A DNA stretch of 64,000 nt, from positions 62,001 to 126,000 of the IMG/VR virus record IMGVR_UViG_3300050821_002122; one strand, given 5' to 3'. The notes under the pieces are model-generated. The model had not been told where the DNA came from. It saw only the letters and a list, made by a program, of their open reading frames with translations, and ran no database searches. Shown here in pieces: positions 36,344-44,411 of this stretch. Each line of letters opens with the position of its first letter. Position 1 is the first letter of the stretch. Origin of the DNA: a virus. Both the position numbers and the translations under genes were made by a program.

Positions 36344-37780
36344 TTACTCTCCGTCAGGTTCTTCGTTGCATGCTACGTAAAGTTCCTCACCCTTGCCGCT
36401 AGCGATCTGCTTGAAGCAGTATGCTCGCAACGACATCGATTTGAAGCCAGCTTTCTTACTGATCTTAATCATTTGGTCACGATCACCCAACACCCAGGCC
36501 TTGTAGTCGTACCAGCTTAGGGGCTTGGCAGTACCGAGCCCGTCAAGCTTGAGCGTCAGTTTCTCTCGGCCTTTGCCAGCCAGTTGACCAGTCAAGCGTA
36601 GGTAGTGTATGGTATCGAAGAACGGATCGAAACCACGGGCTACACCGCTACCGTCTTGCTCCCATATACGTACCCAGACTTTACGACCTGGTGTCCACAG
36701 CTTGTTCTTGATGGCCTTGACCTGAATGTAGCGATAGATATCCTTACCTTCGAATTCGACGGACTTCTCAACCTCGCTGCGGTTATCATTGAAGTTCTTT
36801 GGCCACAAAGGCATACCGGAAGCACGCGCAGTATTACGAGTGCGAACGTCAGAATTGAAACGCAGAGCCTTCCCGCCTGGTTCTTGTTCTTTCGGACCGT
36901 ACATAGCCATCGGGATATCGCGCAACTGATTTACACCCAGCAATGCTACCATCTTTTCAGCCAAACGACCCTTGACTCGTGGCAAATGCTTGGCAAACAT
37001 CCGAGCGGCTAAGCCAAGGCTGTTGTTTGCATCCTCTTCATCATTGGCGGCTGGATTCATGGCTGGGTACGAGTCAACAAAGAAGATACCCTGCAGATTG
37101 CCGTCCGGTGCCGGAAGCCAGTAGCCTTTGCCGTATTTCTTGGTCATCGACGAGTCAGCCATATCCCCGTATTTGGCCTTATTCTCCTTTGTCTCATCGA
37201 AGCGCAACCACCATTTCTTGGCAATAAATTTCTTGTCTGGTAACTTACGTAGAACCTCCGACATGTAGTCGAAGAATTTATCGCCAACAGATTCAGAGTG
37301 GTAGCGAACTATTGGGCGTATTACCCACTTACCCGTATCTTCATCTCGTTTGCCGAATAGTTGATTTTTCTCCAACTTAACTCCAGCGCCACGAATGATC
37401 GATTCTACGTAACGCTTGGAGTTTCGGGTACTCCCCTCATAATCCCAAAATTCCAACAAGGGAATCTTCGCCTTAATAGCGTTGGCCATGACGGTCAGCG
37501 TATTAGTTGTCTTCGCTGTCTGCTCCCAACCCGAGGAAGTGTACATGCCAGCGCGAACACCACCACCGAGTTGGATATCAAGGCACAGCATGCCGGTAGA
37601 CATCGGGTCACCAATGTCCAAGCTGGAGACCTCTACGCCTTGACGGCGAGCGATTACATCCAGTTGATCCCCGTAGATGGAGGCATAATCGAACTTCTCG
37701 GTTGATCCTTTTTTCTTCTTGGATTTCGGCTCTTCCGCTTCGACATCAACCTCTACGTCTTTCTGTTTCTTTTTTGCCAT
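36344..37780 (-). CDS. uvsX: UvsX/RecA-type recombinase
   Basis: Product of 478 residues. RecA-fold landmarks in order: a divergent Walker A at residues 84-92 (GWEQTAKTT; Ala replaces the usual Gly before Lys), DYEGST, Walker B-like FFVDSYPAM, and the L2-type region LLGVNQLRDIPM followed by GGKALRFNSDVR. A Lys/Glu-rich N-terminal extension of 30 residues is present. It catalyses strand exchange in recombination-dependent replication with the gp32-like protein encoded next to it. GGAG ribosome site; a terminator separates it from the gp32-like gene. Confidence 0.88.
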   Translation of the reverse strand: MAKKKQKDVEVDVEAEEPKSKKKKGSTEKFDYASIYGDQLDVIARRQGVEVSSLDIGDPMSTGMLCLDIQLGGGVRAGMYTSSGWEQTAKTTNTLTVMANAIKAKIPLLEFWDYEGSTRNSKRYVESIIRGAGVKLEKNQLFGKRDEDTGKWVIRPIVRYHSESVGDKFFDYMSEVLRKLPDKKFIAKKWWLRFDETKENKAKYGDMADSSMTKKYGKGYWLPAPDGNLQGIFFVDSYPAMNPAANDEEDANNSLGLAARMFAKHLPRVKGRLAEKMVALLGVNQLRDIPMAMYGPKEQEPGGKALRFNSDVRTRNTARASGMPLWPKNFNDNRSEVEKSVEFEGKDIYRYIQVKAIKNKLWTPGRKVWVRIWEQDGSGVARGFDPFFDTIHYLRLTGQLAGKGREKLTLKLDGLGTAKPLSWYDYKAWVLGDRDQMIKISKKAGFKSMSLRAYCFKQIASGKGEELYVACNEEPDGE

Positions 37781-37799
37781 GTTAGCTCCGTGATAGACA

Positions 37800-37841
37800 A
37801 AAGAAAAGCCCCAGCCTGAGCTACCTCTACCGGCTGGGGCG
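37800..37841 (-). terminator. Rho-independent terminator after gp32-like gene
   Basis: Minus strand: GCCCCAGCC (plus 37833-37841) pairs with GGCTGGGGC (plus 37809-37817) and is followed by TTTTCTTTT. Stem of 9 GC-rich pairs. It isolates transcription of the gp32-like gene from uvsX. Confidence 0.92.
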
Positions 37842-37849
37842 ACTCTTAA

Positions 37850-39391
37850 TTACTTCTTCTTGGACTTTTTCTTTTTCTTCGCTGGAGGTTCGTCATCGTA
37901 ATCCTCATCATCCTCATCATCCTCATCGTCATCCAGGTCGTCGTCGAGGTCATCATCGTCCTCGTCATCGTCTTTGGATTTCTTCGACTTGCCTTTTGCC
38001 TTCACCTTGGGCTTGCTTTTGGATTTCTTGCCCTTCTTGGGTTCGTCATCCTCCTCGTCTTCGTCCTCATCGTCGTCTTCATCGTCGAGGTCATCATCAT
38101 CCTCCTCGTCTTCGTCTTCGTCCTCATCATCTTTCTTCGACTTGCCCTTCGACTTCGCTTTTACCTTGGACTTTCCTTTGCCTTTCTTTGGCTCGTCGTC
38201 TTCATCCTCATCATCGTCATCCTCATCATCGTCATCGTCATCATCATCGTCCTCGTCATCATCGTCACGGGATTTCTTCGATTTCGATTTACCTTTCGAT
38301 TTGCCCTTTTTGGGCTTCTCATCCTCATCGTCGTCATCGTCCTCATCGTCGTCATCGTCCTCATCGTCGTCATCGTCGTCGAGGTCATCATCCTCATCTT
38401 TGGACTTCTTGCCCTTCGATTTTGATTTGGACTTCTTGCCCTTCTTGGGTTCGTCATCCTCATCTTCATCGTCGTCATCCAGGTCATCGTCATCGCGCGA
38501 TTTGGATTTCTTGGCTTTGCCCTTGGACTTCTTGCCCTTCTTTGGCTCGTCGTCGTCATCCAGGTCATCGTCTGGCAGGTCGTCTTCGTCCTCGTCGTCA
38601 TCCTTCTTGGATTTTTTACCCTTCAGCTTAATGCCGTTGCGTTTGGCCCAACCTTCGAAGTCGGCTTTTACCTCAGCTGCTTTCATCGGTTCTTCCAGAT
38701 CGCTCAGATCGTATTTCAGGTATTCCATTTCCTCTTCGGTCAACGGAGTGCGCTTACCGATGACTACCTGATACTGGTTGGCCGGCTCTTTGGTCGAGTC
38801 GTACATGATGCGGATATCGCAACCATACTTCTCATGCGTGACCGGGTAAGCTTTGGCGCCACCCTTCTTGCTTTCGACGATGTTCAGGCCGCCTTGCTCT
38901 TTGATCTTGGTCAGCGCTGAGGTAGTCAGGCGAACCGGCACGATTGGCGTCCACGAGTCGGAGTCTTTGTCTTTGAAGCCGGCTTTGCGTTCGCTTTTGG
39001 TATGCTTCGGTTTCTTACGTGGTTCGTCTTTCTGCGCCTTACGCAGGATCGCATTGATGAAGCCTTGCTTGGAGAAGTTACCACATTGGTCCTTCTGCTC
39101 CATATCCGACTGCGAAGCGATCAGATCGCGCCATGGATCGTATATGGCGCCATCACGTTGCTGCGTTGCCGCATCATACGAGGGGCATGGCGTGTAGAAC
39201 GTGGTCTTTTTGCCCTCTTTGTTCTTGGTCTTGATCCAGTAGCCACCGTAGGTGTAGATCGAACCAATCAAACGCAGTTCAACCCACTTCTTTTCAGGGA
39301 ACTTGAACTGCGGGATTTTGTCACTGATCTTGCCACGTTTGTTGCCACCGCCTGCTAGTACATCGTTGAGGTCCGTGCCCTTTTGTGCCAT
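37850..39391 (-). CDS. gp32-like ssDNA-binding protein with giant charged tail
   Basis: Product of 513 residues. Residues 1-255 look like a phage single-strand-binding core: a basic start, FPEKKWVELRLIGSIYTYGG, scattered aromatic residues and Cys at CPSY, CGNF and CDI. From about residue 258 to the end the chain is only Asp/Glu blocks alternating with Lys/Ser/Gly blocks; EPKKGK recurs at the start of several basic blocks. Classical SSB and gp32 proteins end in a short acidic tail that recruits partners; here the tail is half of the protein and ends in a basic KKKKSKKK. The ATG has AGGAG upstream. Confidence 0.75.
   Translation of the reverse strand: MAQKGTDLNDVLAGGGNKRGKISDKIPQFKFPEKKWVELRLIGSIYTYGGYWIKTKNKEGKKTTFYTPCPSYDAATQQRDGAIYDPWRDLIASQSDMEQKDQCGNFSKQGFINAILRKAQKDEPRKKPKHTKSERKAGFKDKDSDSWTPIVPVRLTTSALTKIKEQGGLNIVESKKGGAKAYPVTHEKYGCDIRIMYDSTKEPANQYQVVIGKRTPLTEEEMEYLKYDLSDLEEPMKAAEVKADFEGWAKRNGIKLKGKKSKKDDDEDEDDLPDDDLDDDDEPKKGKKSKGKAKKSKSRDDDDLDDDDEDEDDEPKKGKKSKSKSKGKKSKDEDDDLDDDDDDEDDDDDEDDDDDEDEKPKKGKSKGKSKSKKSRDDDDEDDDDDDDDDEDDDDEDEDDEPKKGKGKSKVKAKSKGKSKKDDEDEDEDEEDDDDLDDEDDDEDEDEEDDEPKKGKKSKSKPKVKAKGKSKKSKDDDEDDDDLDDDLDDDEDDEDDEDYDDEPPAKKKKKSKKK
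37857..38620 (-). repeat. Acidic/basic low-complexity coding repeat
   Basis: About 760 bases of GAC/GAT-rich and AAG-rich codons encode six alternating acidic and basic blocks. Basic blocks share PKKGKKSKSK-like wording; acidic blocks are runs of D with some E and L. The complementary strand reads as long Ser/Pro-rich frames, which are artefacts. Confidence 0.85.
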
Positions 39392-39415
39392 TTGATGCTC
39401 CTGTTACGGTTGAGT

Positions 39416-39423
39416 TATTTATA
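39416..39423 (-). promoter_or_regulatory. TATAAATA late-promoter-like site
   Basis: Minus strand reads TATAAATAACTC, an exact match to the T4 late -10 consensus, 25 bases upstream of the gp32-like ATG. It overlaps the stop codon of the gene before it, so coding constraint contributes to the match. Candidate promoter only. Confidence 0.45.
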
Positions 39424-39814
39424 CGCCAGATACTAAGCAGCCCGTAGAATGCACGAGTTTGCCTTCACTGTCTACGGACACCACACCGAGATAATCTCTC
39501 GGCAAATTCAATTCTGTTTGAGTGTTTGGGTGATAAAAGGCTGGCGTCAAAATATCCATGCCAAACAAAACTGCCATGACACCTTTGTCTACTATTTCCT
39601 TTTCACCATAAGGGTCTATCAGACTGTAGAAGTCCGAGTCGGCGATCATGGTAGCGTACACACTACCTCCGCATATCAAAACGCGATTCTTGGCGTGTGC
39701 ATTCGCCGCAAGTGACATCTCCGCGATCAGCTTCGGCGACATGGGTATCCTGAATTCAGGCACCTCAGTTGCTGCTGCCGCTCCGATGTAACTTATGCAT
39801 TGTTCGAGGTTCAT
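39419..39814 (-). CDS. Unknown protein, paralogue of 43708-44091
   Basis: Product of 131 residues from ATG 39814 (GGAG upstream; ATGA overlap with the previous stop). It aligns over its length with the protein at 43708-44091: an N-terminal helix, VLICGGSVYATMIADSDFY against VVAFGSKTYGSVMGSDGFI, then MAVLFGMDILTPAFY against VATMFGMHLITDAYF, then LNLPRDYLGVVSVDSEGKL against LLLPANCLYVLKWDGERII. The shared GMxxxTxAYF core suggests a small alpha/beta fold. Function unknown. Confidence 0.7.
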   Translation of the reverse strand: MNLEQCISYIGAAAATEVPEFRIPMSPKLIAEMSLAANAHAKNRVLICGGSVYATMIADSDFYSLIDPYGEKEIVDKGVMAVLFGMDILTPAFYHPNTQTELNLPRDYLGVVSVDSEGKLVHSTGCLVSGV

Positions 39815-40146
39815 CTTGACTCCGATAGTGTTAGCGCTTGTATGATCTGCACCATACCAGCTTTCGTTTTCTCGTCTGTGGTCTCCCTTGCTAACTGGTT
39901 CAGAGACATCAGCGTAGTCTGAATAAGACCAGCATACTGATCGCACTTTTGGATGCCACGTTCATCCATGTGCTTCATGATATTATTTACTAGCTCACGA
40001 ATACCGTCTTCGCCCAGCTTCTCGGTAAGCAGTTGGGCCGTAGTCCCTTCCGCCTGTTTGGCGCGAAGTTGGTAATCTTGCAGCAGGTTCTTGTATGCCT
40101 GGACCACGACGTTAGGGCCTGTCTGTTGCGTATCAAGACGGCTCAT
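39811..40146 (-). CDS. Helical unknown protein
   Basis: Product of 111 residues from ATG 40146, preceded by GGAGG; it overlaps the 3' end of the sigma-like gene by 14 bases. Mostly amphipathic helix (VVVQAYKNLLQDYQLRAKQ; GIRELVNNIMKHMDERGIQ; LMSLNQLARETTDEKTKAG). Coexpression with the sigma-like protein suggests a possible partner, as with T4 gp33/gp55, but nothing in the chain shows it. Confidence 0.6.
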   Translation of the reverse strand: MSRLDTQQTGPNVVVQAYKNLLQDYQLRAKQAEGTTAQLLTEKLGEDGIRELVNNIMKHMDERGIQKCDQYAGLIQTTLMSLNQLARETTDEKTKAGMVQIIQALTLSESR

Positions 40147-41101
40147 ATACCAGTGCCTCCAATAGTTGTCGATCAGTCGGTGATACGTATTGCGGGATGC
40201 CCAGCGAGGTCCTGACCAAGCCATGTGGATCAGTGCAATACGCGACGTAGGCTACGTGTGCCCACAGCTCGCTTTCAACGTCTGGATTAGTGACACCGAT
40301 GAAGTCGTGTACCGCATCGCCATGTTCTTCTATCAGACCTTCGTAAGAAGAATCCGATGTGCCTTGCGCGAGTTGCGCTACCTCACCCTTTGCTGACTTG
40401 TACCAATTCTGGATGAAGGTCGTCAGTACACCCTGCCGAGGATCGCATCGGTCAACCGAACGTGATACGATTACCATGTATATCTGCACGATGTCGTCCA
40501 GCTTGACCAGGTAGCTGAAGTCTTTATAGGTCCGCTGCGCGTTCATGATCGTCATGCGCGCATACTTCTCGATGATCTTATTTTTCCATCCGATGGCTTT
40601 GGTGTCCCAGAACTTCGTCTCCTGTATTGCTTGATAGAGATTACCTTGAGGTCGAAGTCCTATGTTGGTTTCAATGCGATGCGTGATCGACCGACGAATC
40701 TCTGGCTTCAGCTTAACGAACTGAAGCTCAGTATAGGTTTTTAGGTAGCGCAAGAAAAAGCCCACAAGACCGAACAGCAAGCCACGGTTAATGTACATCT
40801 CCCGTATATTCGTGAAGGCTTTCTCTTGATCTTCTGCGATCAGTGCATTGAACAATTGGATCGGTAATTTCTGCCGATCGTTGGACGTGAATTTAGCGCT
40901 GGAGCGCAAGCTCTGTCGTGCAACCACTTTAGCAAAGTAGGTGTAGAACAAAGAGGGACACTCGGTGGCTATGGGATGCAAGGACTTCCAAATGAAGGAG
41001 TCCAGCGTTTGCAGATATTGTAGGCTGGTGTAGTTTGTGGTAATCGACTCTTTGGAAATTTTAATCTGGTCAAATACCTGACTATGTTCGTAACTGGCCA
41101 A
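40133..41101 (-). CDS. Sigma-70 region-2-like protein, possible late sigma factor
   Basis: Product of 322 residues starting at TTG (AGGAAACACC upstream). Around residues 200-240 the text KLDDIVQIYMVIVSRSVDRC / DPRQGVLTTFIQNWYKSAKG has the sigma region 2 layout: LDDIxQ, a helix ending in V-D-R-x-DPxxG, and a hydrophobic TFIQ-helix. The N-terminal 190 residues are helical without recognised motifs. Phages of this type need a factor like T4 gp55 to read late promoters; this is the best candidate in the window. Confidence 0.65.
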   Translation of the reverse strand: MASYEHSQVFDQIKISKESITTNYTSLQYLQTLDSFIWKSLHPIATECPSLFYTYFAKVVARQSLRSSAKFTSNDRQKLPIQLFNALIAEDQEKAFTNIREMYINRGLLFGLVGFFLRYLKTYTELQFVKLKPEIRRSITHRIETNIGLRPQGNLYQAIQETKFWDTKAIGWKNKIIEKYARMTIMNAQRTYKDFSYLVKLDDIVQIYMVIVSRSVDRCDPRQGVLTTFIQNWYKSAKGEVAQLAQGTSDSSYEGLIEEHGDAVHDFIGVTNPDVESELWAHVAYVAYCTDPHGLVRTSLGIPQYVSPTDRQLLEALVYEPS

Positions 41102-41149
41102 GGTGTTTCCTTTCAGTTCAATCTTCGCAATTCCCTAACATCATAGCCA

Positions 41150-41575
41150 TTACAGGTACCCTTGCGGAAGTTTTGGTTTGATGAGGTTGACCAATGCTAC
41201 CTGATGCTTACACAAGCCGATCTTGAAGGTCGGATTGGTAGTGGTAGGAGGCTCTCCATTGGAGTACTCGATTTCTGCGGCACCTTTTTGTGTATTGGCC
41301 CACTCCCACCGGAAGGTCTGGTCTCCGCAAGAGCAGCTTGCTACAACGTGTAGTTTCTTATCAACGAAGGTCAGCATCGTCAAATACCGATGCTTGTTAG
41401 TGTTGCGGACCATACGACCGTCTGCGCCTACCTTATGGGTGGAGTAAGTCTGAGCCGCAATGTAGCCTTGACCCAGCTTGTTGTGACCTATCTTGGTCTT
41501 GATGATCTTGACGTAGGCCGCACGTTGCTTGCGGTGTTCATCAGTTCTCGCCATCAGAGATTTCAGTGCGCGCAT
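41150..41575 (-). CDS. SWIM zinc finger-like protein
   Basis: Product of 141 residues. The C-terminal half has CSCGDQTFRW and, about 30 residues on, GLCKHQVAL, matching the CxC...CxH arrangement of SWIM zinc fingers, which bind DNA or proteins. The N-terminal half is basic (HRKQRAAYVKIIKTKIGH). It occurs between the sigma-like gene and a winged-helix regulator gene. Ribosome site AAGGAG. Confidence 0.75.
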   Translation of the reverse strand: MRALKSLMARTDEHRKQRAAYVKIIKTKIGHNKLGQGYIAAQTYSTHKVGADGRMVRNTNKHRYLTMLTFVDKKLHVVASCSCGDQTFRWEWANTQKGAAEIEYSNGEPPTTTNPTFKIGLCKHQVALVNLIKPKLPQGYL

Positions 41576-41600
41576 CGCATTCTCCTTGAAAGAATTAAAT

Positions 41601-41768
41601 TCACGGAATCGGTTTGCTCAGCTTGCCGTAGAGACTAACTGAGGCCCAAGACGCGAAGCCCATAAAGGTCATCATGAGACCATGCCAGTGACCGCTAAAG
41701 AAACCGTGGATGGCTAATCCAGCGAAGATGAGGGTCGTGACGATGCTAAACCACTTGATGAATTTCAT
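41601..41768 (-). CDS. Small membrane protein (55 aa)
   Basis: From ATG 41768 (AGGTGG upstream) the product has 55 residues with two hydrophobic helices (FIKWFSIVTTLIFAGLAIHG and LMMTFMGFASWASVSLYG). It overlaps the 3' end of the regulator gene by 23 bases. Inner-membrane location is predicted; role unknown. Confidence 0.6.
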   Translation of the reverse strand: MKFIKWFSIVTTLIFAGLAIHGFFSGHWHGLMMTFMGFASWASVSLYGKLSKPIP

Positions 41769-42177
41769 AGGGATTCCACCTGTAGGCAAAAAGAAGAAGG
41801 GTCATATTGTCATGACGGAAGGAGATTGGTGTGGCTTCATTACGGCGTACCACAGGACCAGCAGCGTTACGGCCCTCCGATATAGGAGCCGGAAACATAC
41901 CACGCCGCGCATCAACAATGAATGCGTCGATCTTCTCTTTGGTACCTGGCCCATAGCAAACTGCCTGTCGCTTGCCATTGTAGCTGCCTCGATTTCGTAC
42001 CACTATGATTGCTCCGTAATCGCGCATCGTCTGCAAGTGATTGCGCGCGGTGCTGTCTGATATAACGAAGTGATTGGCGAGATCAGCGGACGTAGCGCAG
42101 TGGGTTCTCATATACTCTGCCGAATTCTCCAGCATCACCTCTCGGGTGACTGCTCTGTTTCTTCGTATTAAGGTCAT
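41746..42177 (-). CDS. Winged-helix DNA-binding regulator
   Basis: Product of 143 residues. Residues about 15-75 form a DeoR/ArsR-like helix-turn-helix: TSADLANHFVISDSTARNHL then QTMRDYGAIIVVRNRGSYNG, the recognition helix and the beta wing. The C-terminal part is Arg-rich without a known effector domain. It probably regulates phage or host transcription. AGGAG ribosome site. Confidence 0.75.
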   Translation of the reverse strand: MTLIRRNRAVTREVMLENSAEYMRTHCATSADLANHFVISDSTARNHLQTMRDYGAIIVVRNRGSYNGKRQAVCYGPGTKEKIDAFIVDARRGMFPAPISEGRNAAGPVVRRNEATPISFRHDNMTLLLFAYRWNPYEIHQVV

Positions 42178-42186
42178 GGTAAGCTC

Positions 42187-42789
42187 CTATTTGGATCGCC
42201 AGGCTTCGATTTCTGACATGCGCGTACCGTAATGTTTCACCTTATCAGCATCACGCTGGCCGCTGTTACCAGCTTTACGCTTACCCATTCGTGCAGCCGC
42301 CTTACGCCAGATTGCCTTGAAGGCTTCACCTTCAAAGAAGTCCATTTCTAGGTGCGCAATAATATCCTCGCACTCAGCTTTGTAAGGCTCCAGACGTTTC
42401 GGGTGGTGAATATCGGCAAGATAGTAATTGACGTCACCTCCACTATTTTCTGGTTCTATCTCCGACGGAATGGCGCGCCTGAACTCATCCTGTGTAACCG
42501 CGCAAGATGCACCGACGCCGGGACCTATGTCGAGAATAGAGAGATCATCCGAAAAGGCATCAGGGTATAATTCTACTTCACCGAATTTACGGGCGACTAT
42601 AGCTACCTTCTTCCTTTCGTGTTCAACAACGCGCTCGTCGACCGTAATACGGTAACTGAATCCCATCTCAGTAAGTTCTTCGATAACCTCAGCTACGACG
42701 AAGCAACTATCCAGAATTCGTTTGACCAACTCTGCGCGTGCGCCCACTGACTTGGGATTAACTACTCGCAAGATAGATACCTGGCTCAT
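42187..42789 (-). CDS. DUF3310-like protein
   Basis: Product of 200 residues from ATG 42789 (AAGGA upstream, ATGA overlap). The C-terminal 70 residues show a conserved phage module: YYLADIHHPKRLEPYKAECE, DIIAHLEMDFFEGEAFKAIW, and GKRKAG followed by DADKVKHYG, as in DUF3310 and related small phage proteins linked to nucleotide metabolism. The N-terminal half is unrelated beta/alpha sequence. Biochemical role unknown. Confidence 0.65.
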   Translation of the reverse strand: MSQVSILRVVNPKSVGARAELVKRILDSCFVVAEVIEELTEMGFSYRITVDERVVEHERKKVAIVARKFGEVELYPDAFSDDLSILDIGPGVGASCAVTQDEFRRAIPSEIEPENSGGDVNYYLADIHHPKRLEPYKAECEDIIAHLEMDFFEGEAFKAIWRKAAARMGKRKAGNSGQRDADKVKHYGTRMSEIEAWRSK

Positions 42790-43055
42790 TTTGCGTCCTT
42801 CCACTTAGGAATCACTGGCTGACTGTCTGGTACGTCTATGATCGGTACTGGTATGATATCCGACGTAAAGCAGTGTATCCGAGTGTCGAGGATGTCACAA
42901 TATTCGAGCATCGCTCGTCGTTGATGTACCAGGTGCGACAGATCGCGTGCGCTCAAAGCCTTAGCTGAATCGCCAGCGAGGAATGCGGTCAACGCCGTAA
43001 GCTTGGTATGCAACTCGTCACGTTCTTTTACAACTCGTTCTTGGTAGGCTTCCAT
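42786..43055 (-). CDS. Conserved phage hypothetical (RVVxERDEL family)
   Basis: Product of 89 residues. The N-terminal 60 residues (YQERVVKERDELHTKLTAL, TAFLAGD, then LVHQRRAMLEYCDILDTRI) match a small helical protein widespread in phages of Gram-negative bacteria, of unknown function. The Pro-rich C-terminal extension is variable. Ribosome site GAGCGAATA. Confidence 0.65.
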   Translation of the reverse strand: MEAYQERVVKERDELHTKLTALTAFLAGDSAKALSARDLSHLVHQRRAMLEYCDILDTRIHCFTSDIIPVPIIDVPDSQPVIPKWKDAK

Positions 43056-43453
43056 TATTCGCTCCTGTGGATGACGGTTTGATCTTCGAGGCTAACTACC
43101 CGAATGCCGATATTGGCATGTGTGATGATGCACGGTGGGCGTGACCGCAGCATACCATCTGCTCTATCTTGATCGAGAACAGCAAGCACATGGTTGACCA
43201 CTATCTTCACCTTATCGAGTTGTTCAGGGTCCAAAGGCCACAGTGCAGGAGGCATCGGATTGAATATAGAAACCAGCGCCTGGTTCGGTACGCTGATTTT
43301 CTCCATATGAATACGACCACCCGAGATTGCACCCATCTCAGACACTTTGTACTGAAGGTAGTCTTCTGCATACAGGTGATGGACCGCCTGCATATCTTCT
43401 GCTGTGGGTATGTCACCAGGTTTACCCATGGTGATGTGAATGAACGTCCGCAT
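43055..43453 (-). CDS. Unknown protein
   Basis: Product of 132 residues from ATG 43453, one base after the previous stop. FIHITMGKPGDIPT, a central SGGRIHMEK and PPALWPLDPEQLDKVKIVVN are visible; the alternation suggests an alpha/beta fold. No family recognised. It belongs to a run of short coupled genes of probably early or middle expression. Confidence 0.55.
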   Translation of the reverse strand: MRTFIHITMGKPGDIPTAEDMQAVHHLYAEDYLQYKVSEMGAISGGRIHMEKISVPNQALVSIFNPMPPALWPLDPEQLDKVKIVVNHVLAVLDQDRADGMLRSRPPCIITHANIGIRVVSLEDQTVIHRSE

Positions 43454-43454
43454 G

Positions 43455-43700
43455 TTATTCTCGCGTTGTGATAGTGAATGGGATGTGTGGCATTGGCTGC
43501 TGTCGCTCCTCAATTACCATAATTGGATTGCGTGCTTGGATGTTGCGCAGCGCAGTTGCCATGTATTCGGCAGAGATAAGTTGGAACCGATTCAAGCCGA
43601 CATACTGGGTGGTGAAGCCTGCGTCAGTAAGCGCTTTATTTATCAGTTCAACCAAAATATGTTTGCCTTCACCGGCGATACCTTCGACTATGACTTTCAT
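43455..43700 (-). CDS. Small P-loop-like protein
   Basis: Product of 81 residues. It opens MKVIVEGIAGEGKHILVELI, the beta-strand/P-loop/helix of a nucleotide-binding fold, but the last position of the Walker A motif is His instead of Thr/Ser (GIAGEGKH). The chain is too short for a full kinase, so it may be a remnant or a regulatory nucleotide binder. Ribosome site GAGGTAACC. Confidence 0.55.
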   Translation of the reverse strand: MKVIVEGIAGEGKHILVELINKALTDAGFTTQYVGLNRFQLISAEYMATALRNIQARNPIMVIEERQQPMPHIPFTITTRE

Positions 43701-43707
43701 GGTTACC

Positions 43708-44091
43708 TCAGAGTAGGAAACAACTTACTTGATCGATGATACGCTCACCATCCCATTTCAACACGTAGAGACAATTGGCTGGGAGCAAAAGTTCATCCGA
43801 AGTGAAATACGCATCAGTGATGAGGTGCATGCCAAACATGGTAGCTACATACCCGGTAAGAACTTCCTCACGGCTTCGGGGCTCGATAGCCACTATGAAT
43901 CCATCGCTACCCATTACTGACCCGTAGGTCTTGGAGCCAAAGGCAACCACAATATCGCCTTTTGTTTTCTTGGTTAGCGACTGGTGCATGGATGCCAACA
44001 ACTGAATCGAAAATGGTAAATCGAACTTCGGCTCAGTTCCAGTAGATTGATCGACCAAGCTAAGGATTGATTTGATGTCTTCGGTTTTCAT
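43708..44091 (-). CDS. Unknown protein, paralogue of 39419-39814
   Basis: Product of 127 residues. It shares the GxxxYxxxxxSDxF, MFGMxxxTDAYF and LLLPxxxLYVLxxxGE blocks with the protein at 39419-39814. Its start codon overlaps the stop of thymidylate synthase exon 2 by one base (TAATG), so it is probably translated from the spliced message. Function unknown. Confidence 0.65.
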   Translation of the reverse strand: MKTEDIKSILSLVDQSTGTEPKFDLPFSIQLLASMHQSLTKKTKGDIVVAFGSKTYGSVMGSDGFIVAIEPRSREEVLTGYVATMFGMHLITDAYFTSDELLLPANCLYVLKWDGERIIDQVSCFLL

Positions 44092-44411
44092 TAGACCGCC
44101 ATAGGCGCTTTGATAGCCGCATGATGTTTATAGTTCAGTAGATGGATATCGTTTGGAGCAAGTCCGCTGACTAATTCATCGAGCGACAAGATTGTAGCCC
44201 CAACAGGAACCACTATATCGAGTTCGGGCGGATCGAATGGCTTCCGGCTCAACTGTTCTTCCACCTGATCCAAATGGTTCACGTAGATGTGGGTATCCGA
44301 TAGGAACATCGTCAGCGTTGCTGCGGTGCGGCCAGTCCAGGCAGCGAATAGTCCCAGCAGCAGTGCATAGCCGGCGATGTTGAATGGTGCGCCCAAAAAT
44401 AAATCTACTGA
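44091..44411 (-). CDS. td: Thymidylate synthase, exon 2
   Basis: Second exon, 106 residues plus stop. It encodes SVDLFLGAPFNIAGYALLLG (folate/dUMP-binding region), LSDTHIYVNHLDQVEEQLSR and the terminal NYKHH then IKAPMAV, all hallmark thymidylate synthase segments. It joins exon 1 in frame at MR|SV. The 3' splice site follows the intron-terminal G at 44412. Together the exons give a 314-residue enzyme converting dUMP to dTMP with methylene-tetrahydrofolate. Confidence 0.93.
   Translation of the reverse strand, partial: SVDLFLGAPFNIAGYALLLGLFAAWTGRTAATLTMFLSDTHIYVNHLDQVEEQLSRKPFDPPELDIVVPVGATILSLDELVSGLAPNDIHLLNYKHHAAIKAPMAV

Noticed and set aside
37974-38771. Long plus-strand frames rich in Ser and in Pro/Arg/His opposite the gp32-like gene
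   Set aside because: They are antisense readings of the Asp/Glu and Lys codon runs of the real gene, with no ribosome site and no domain.
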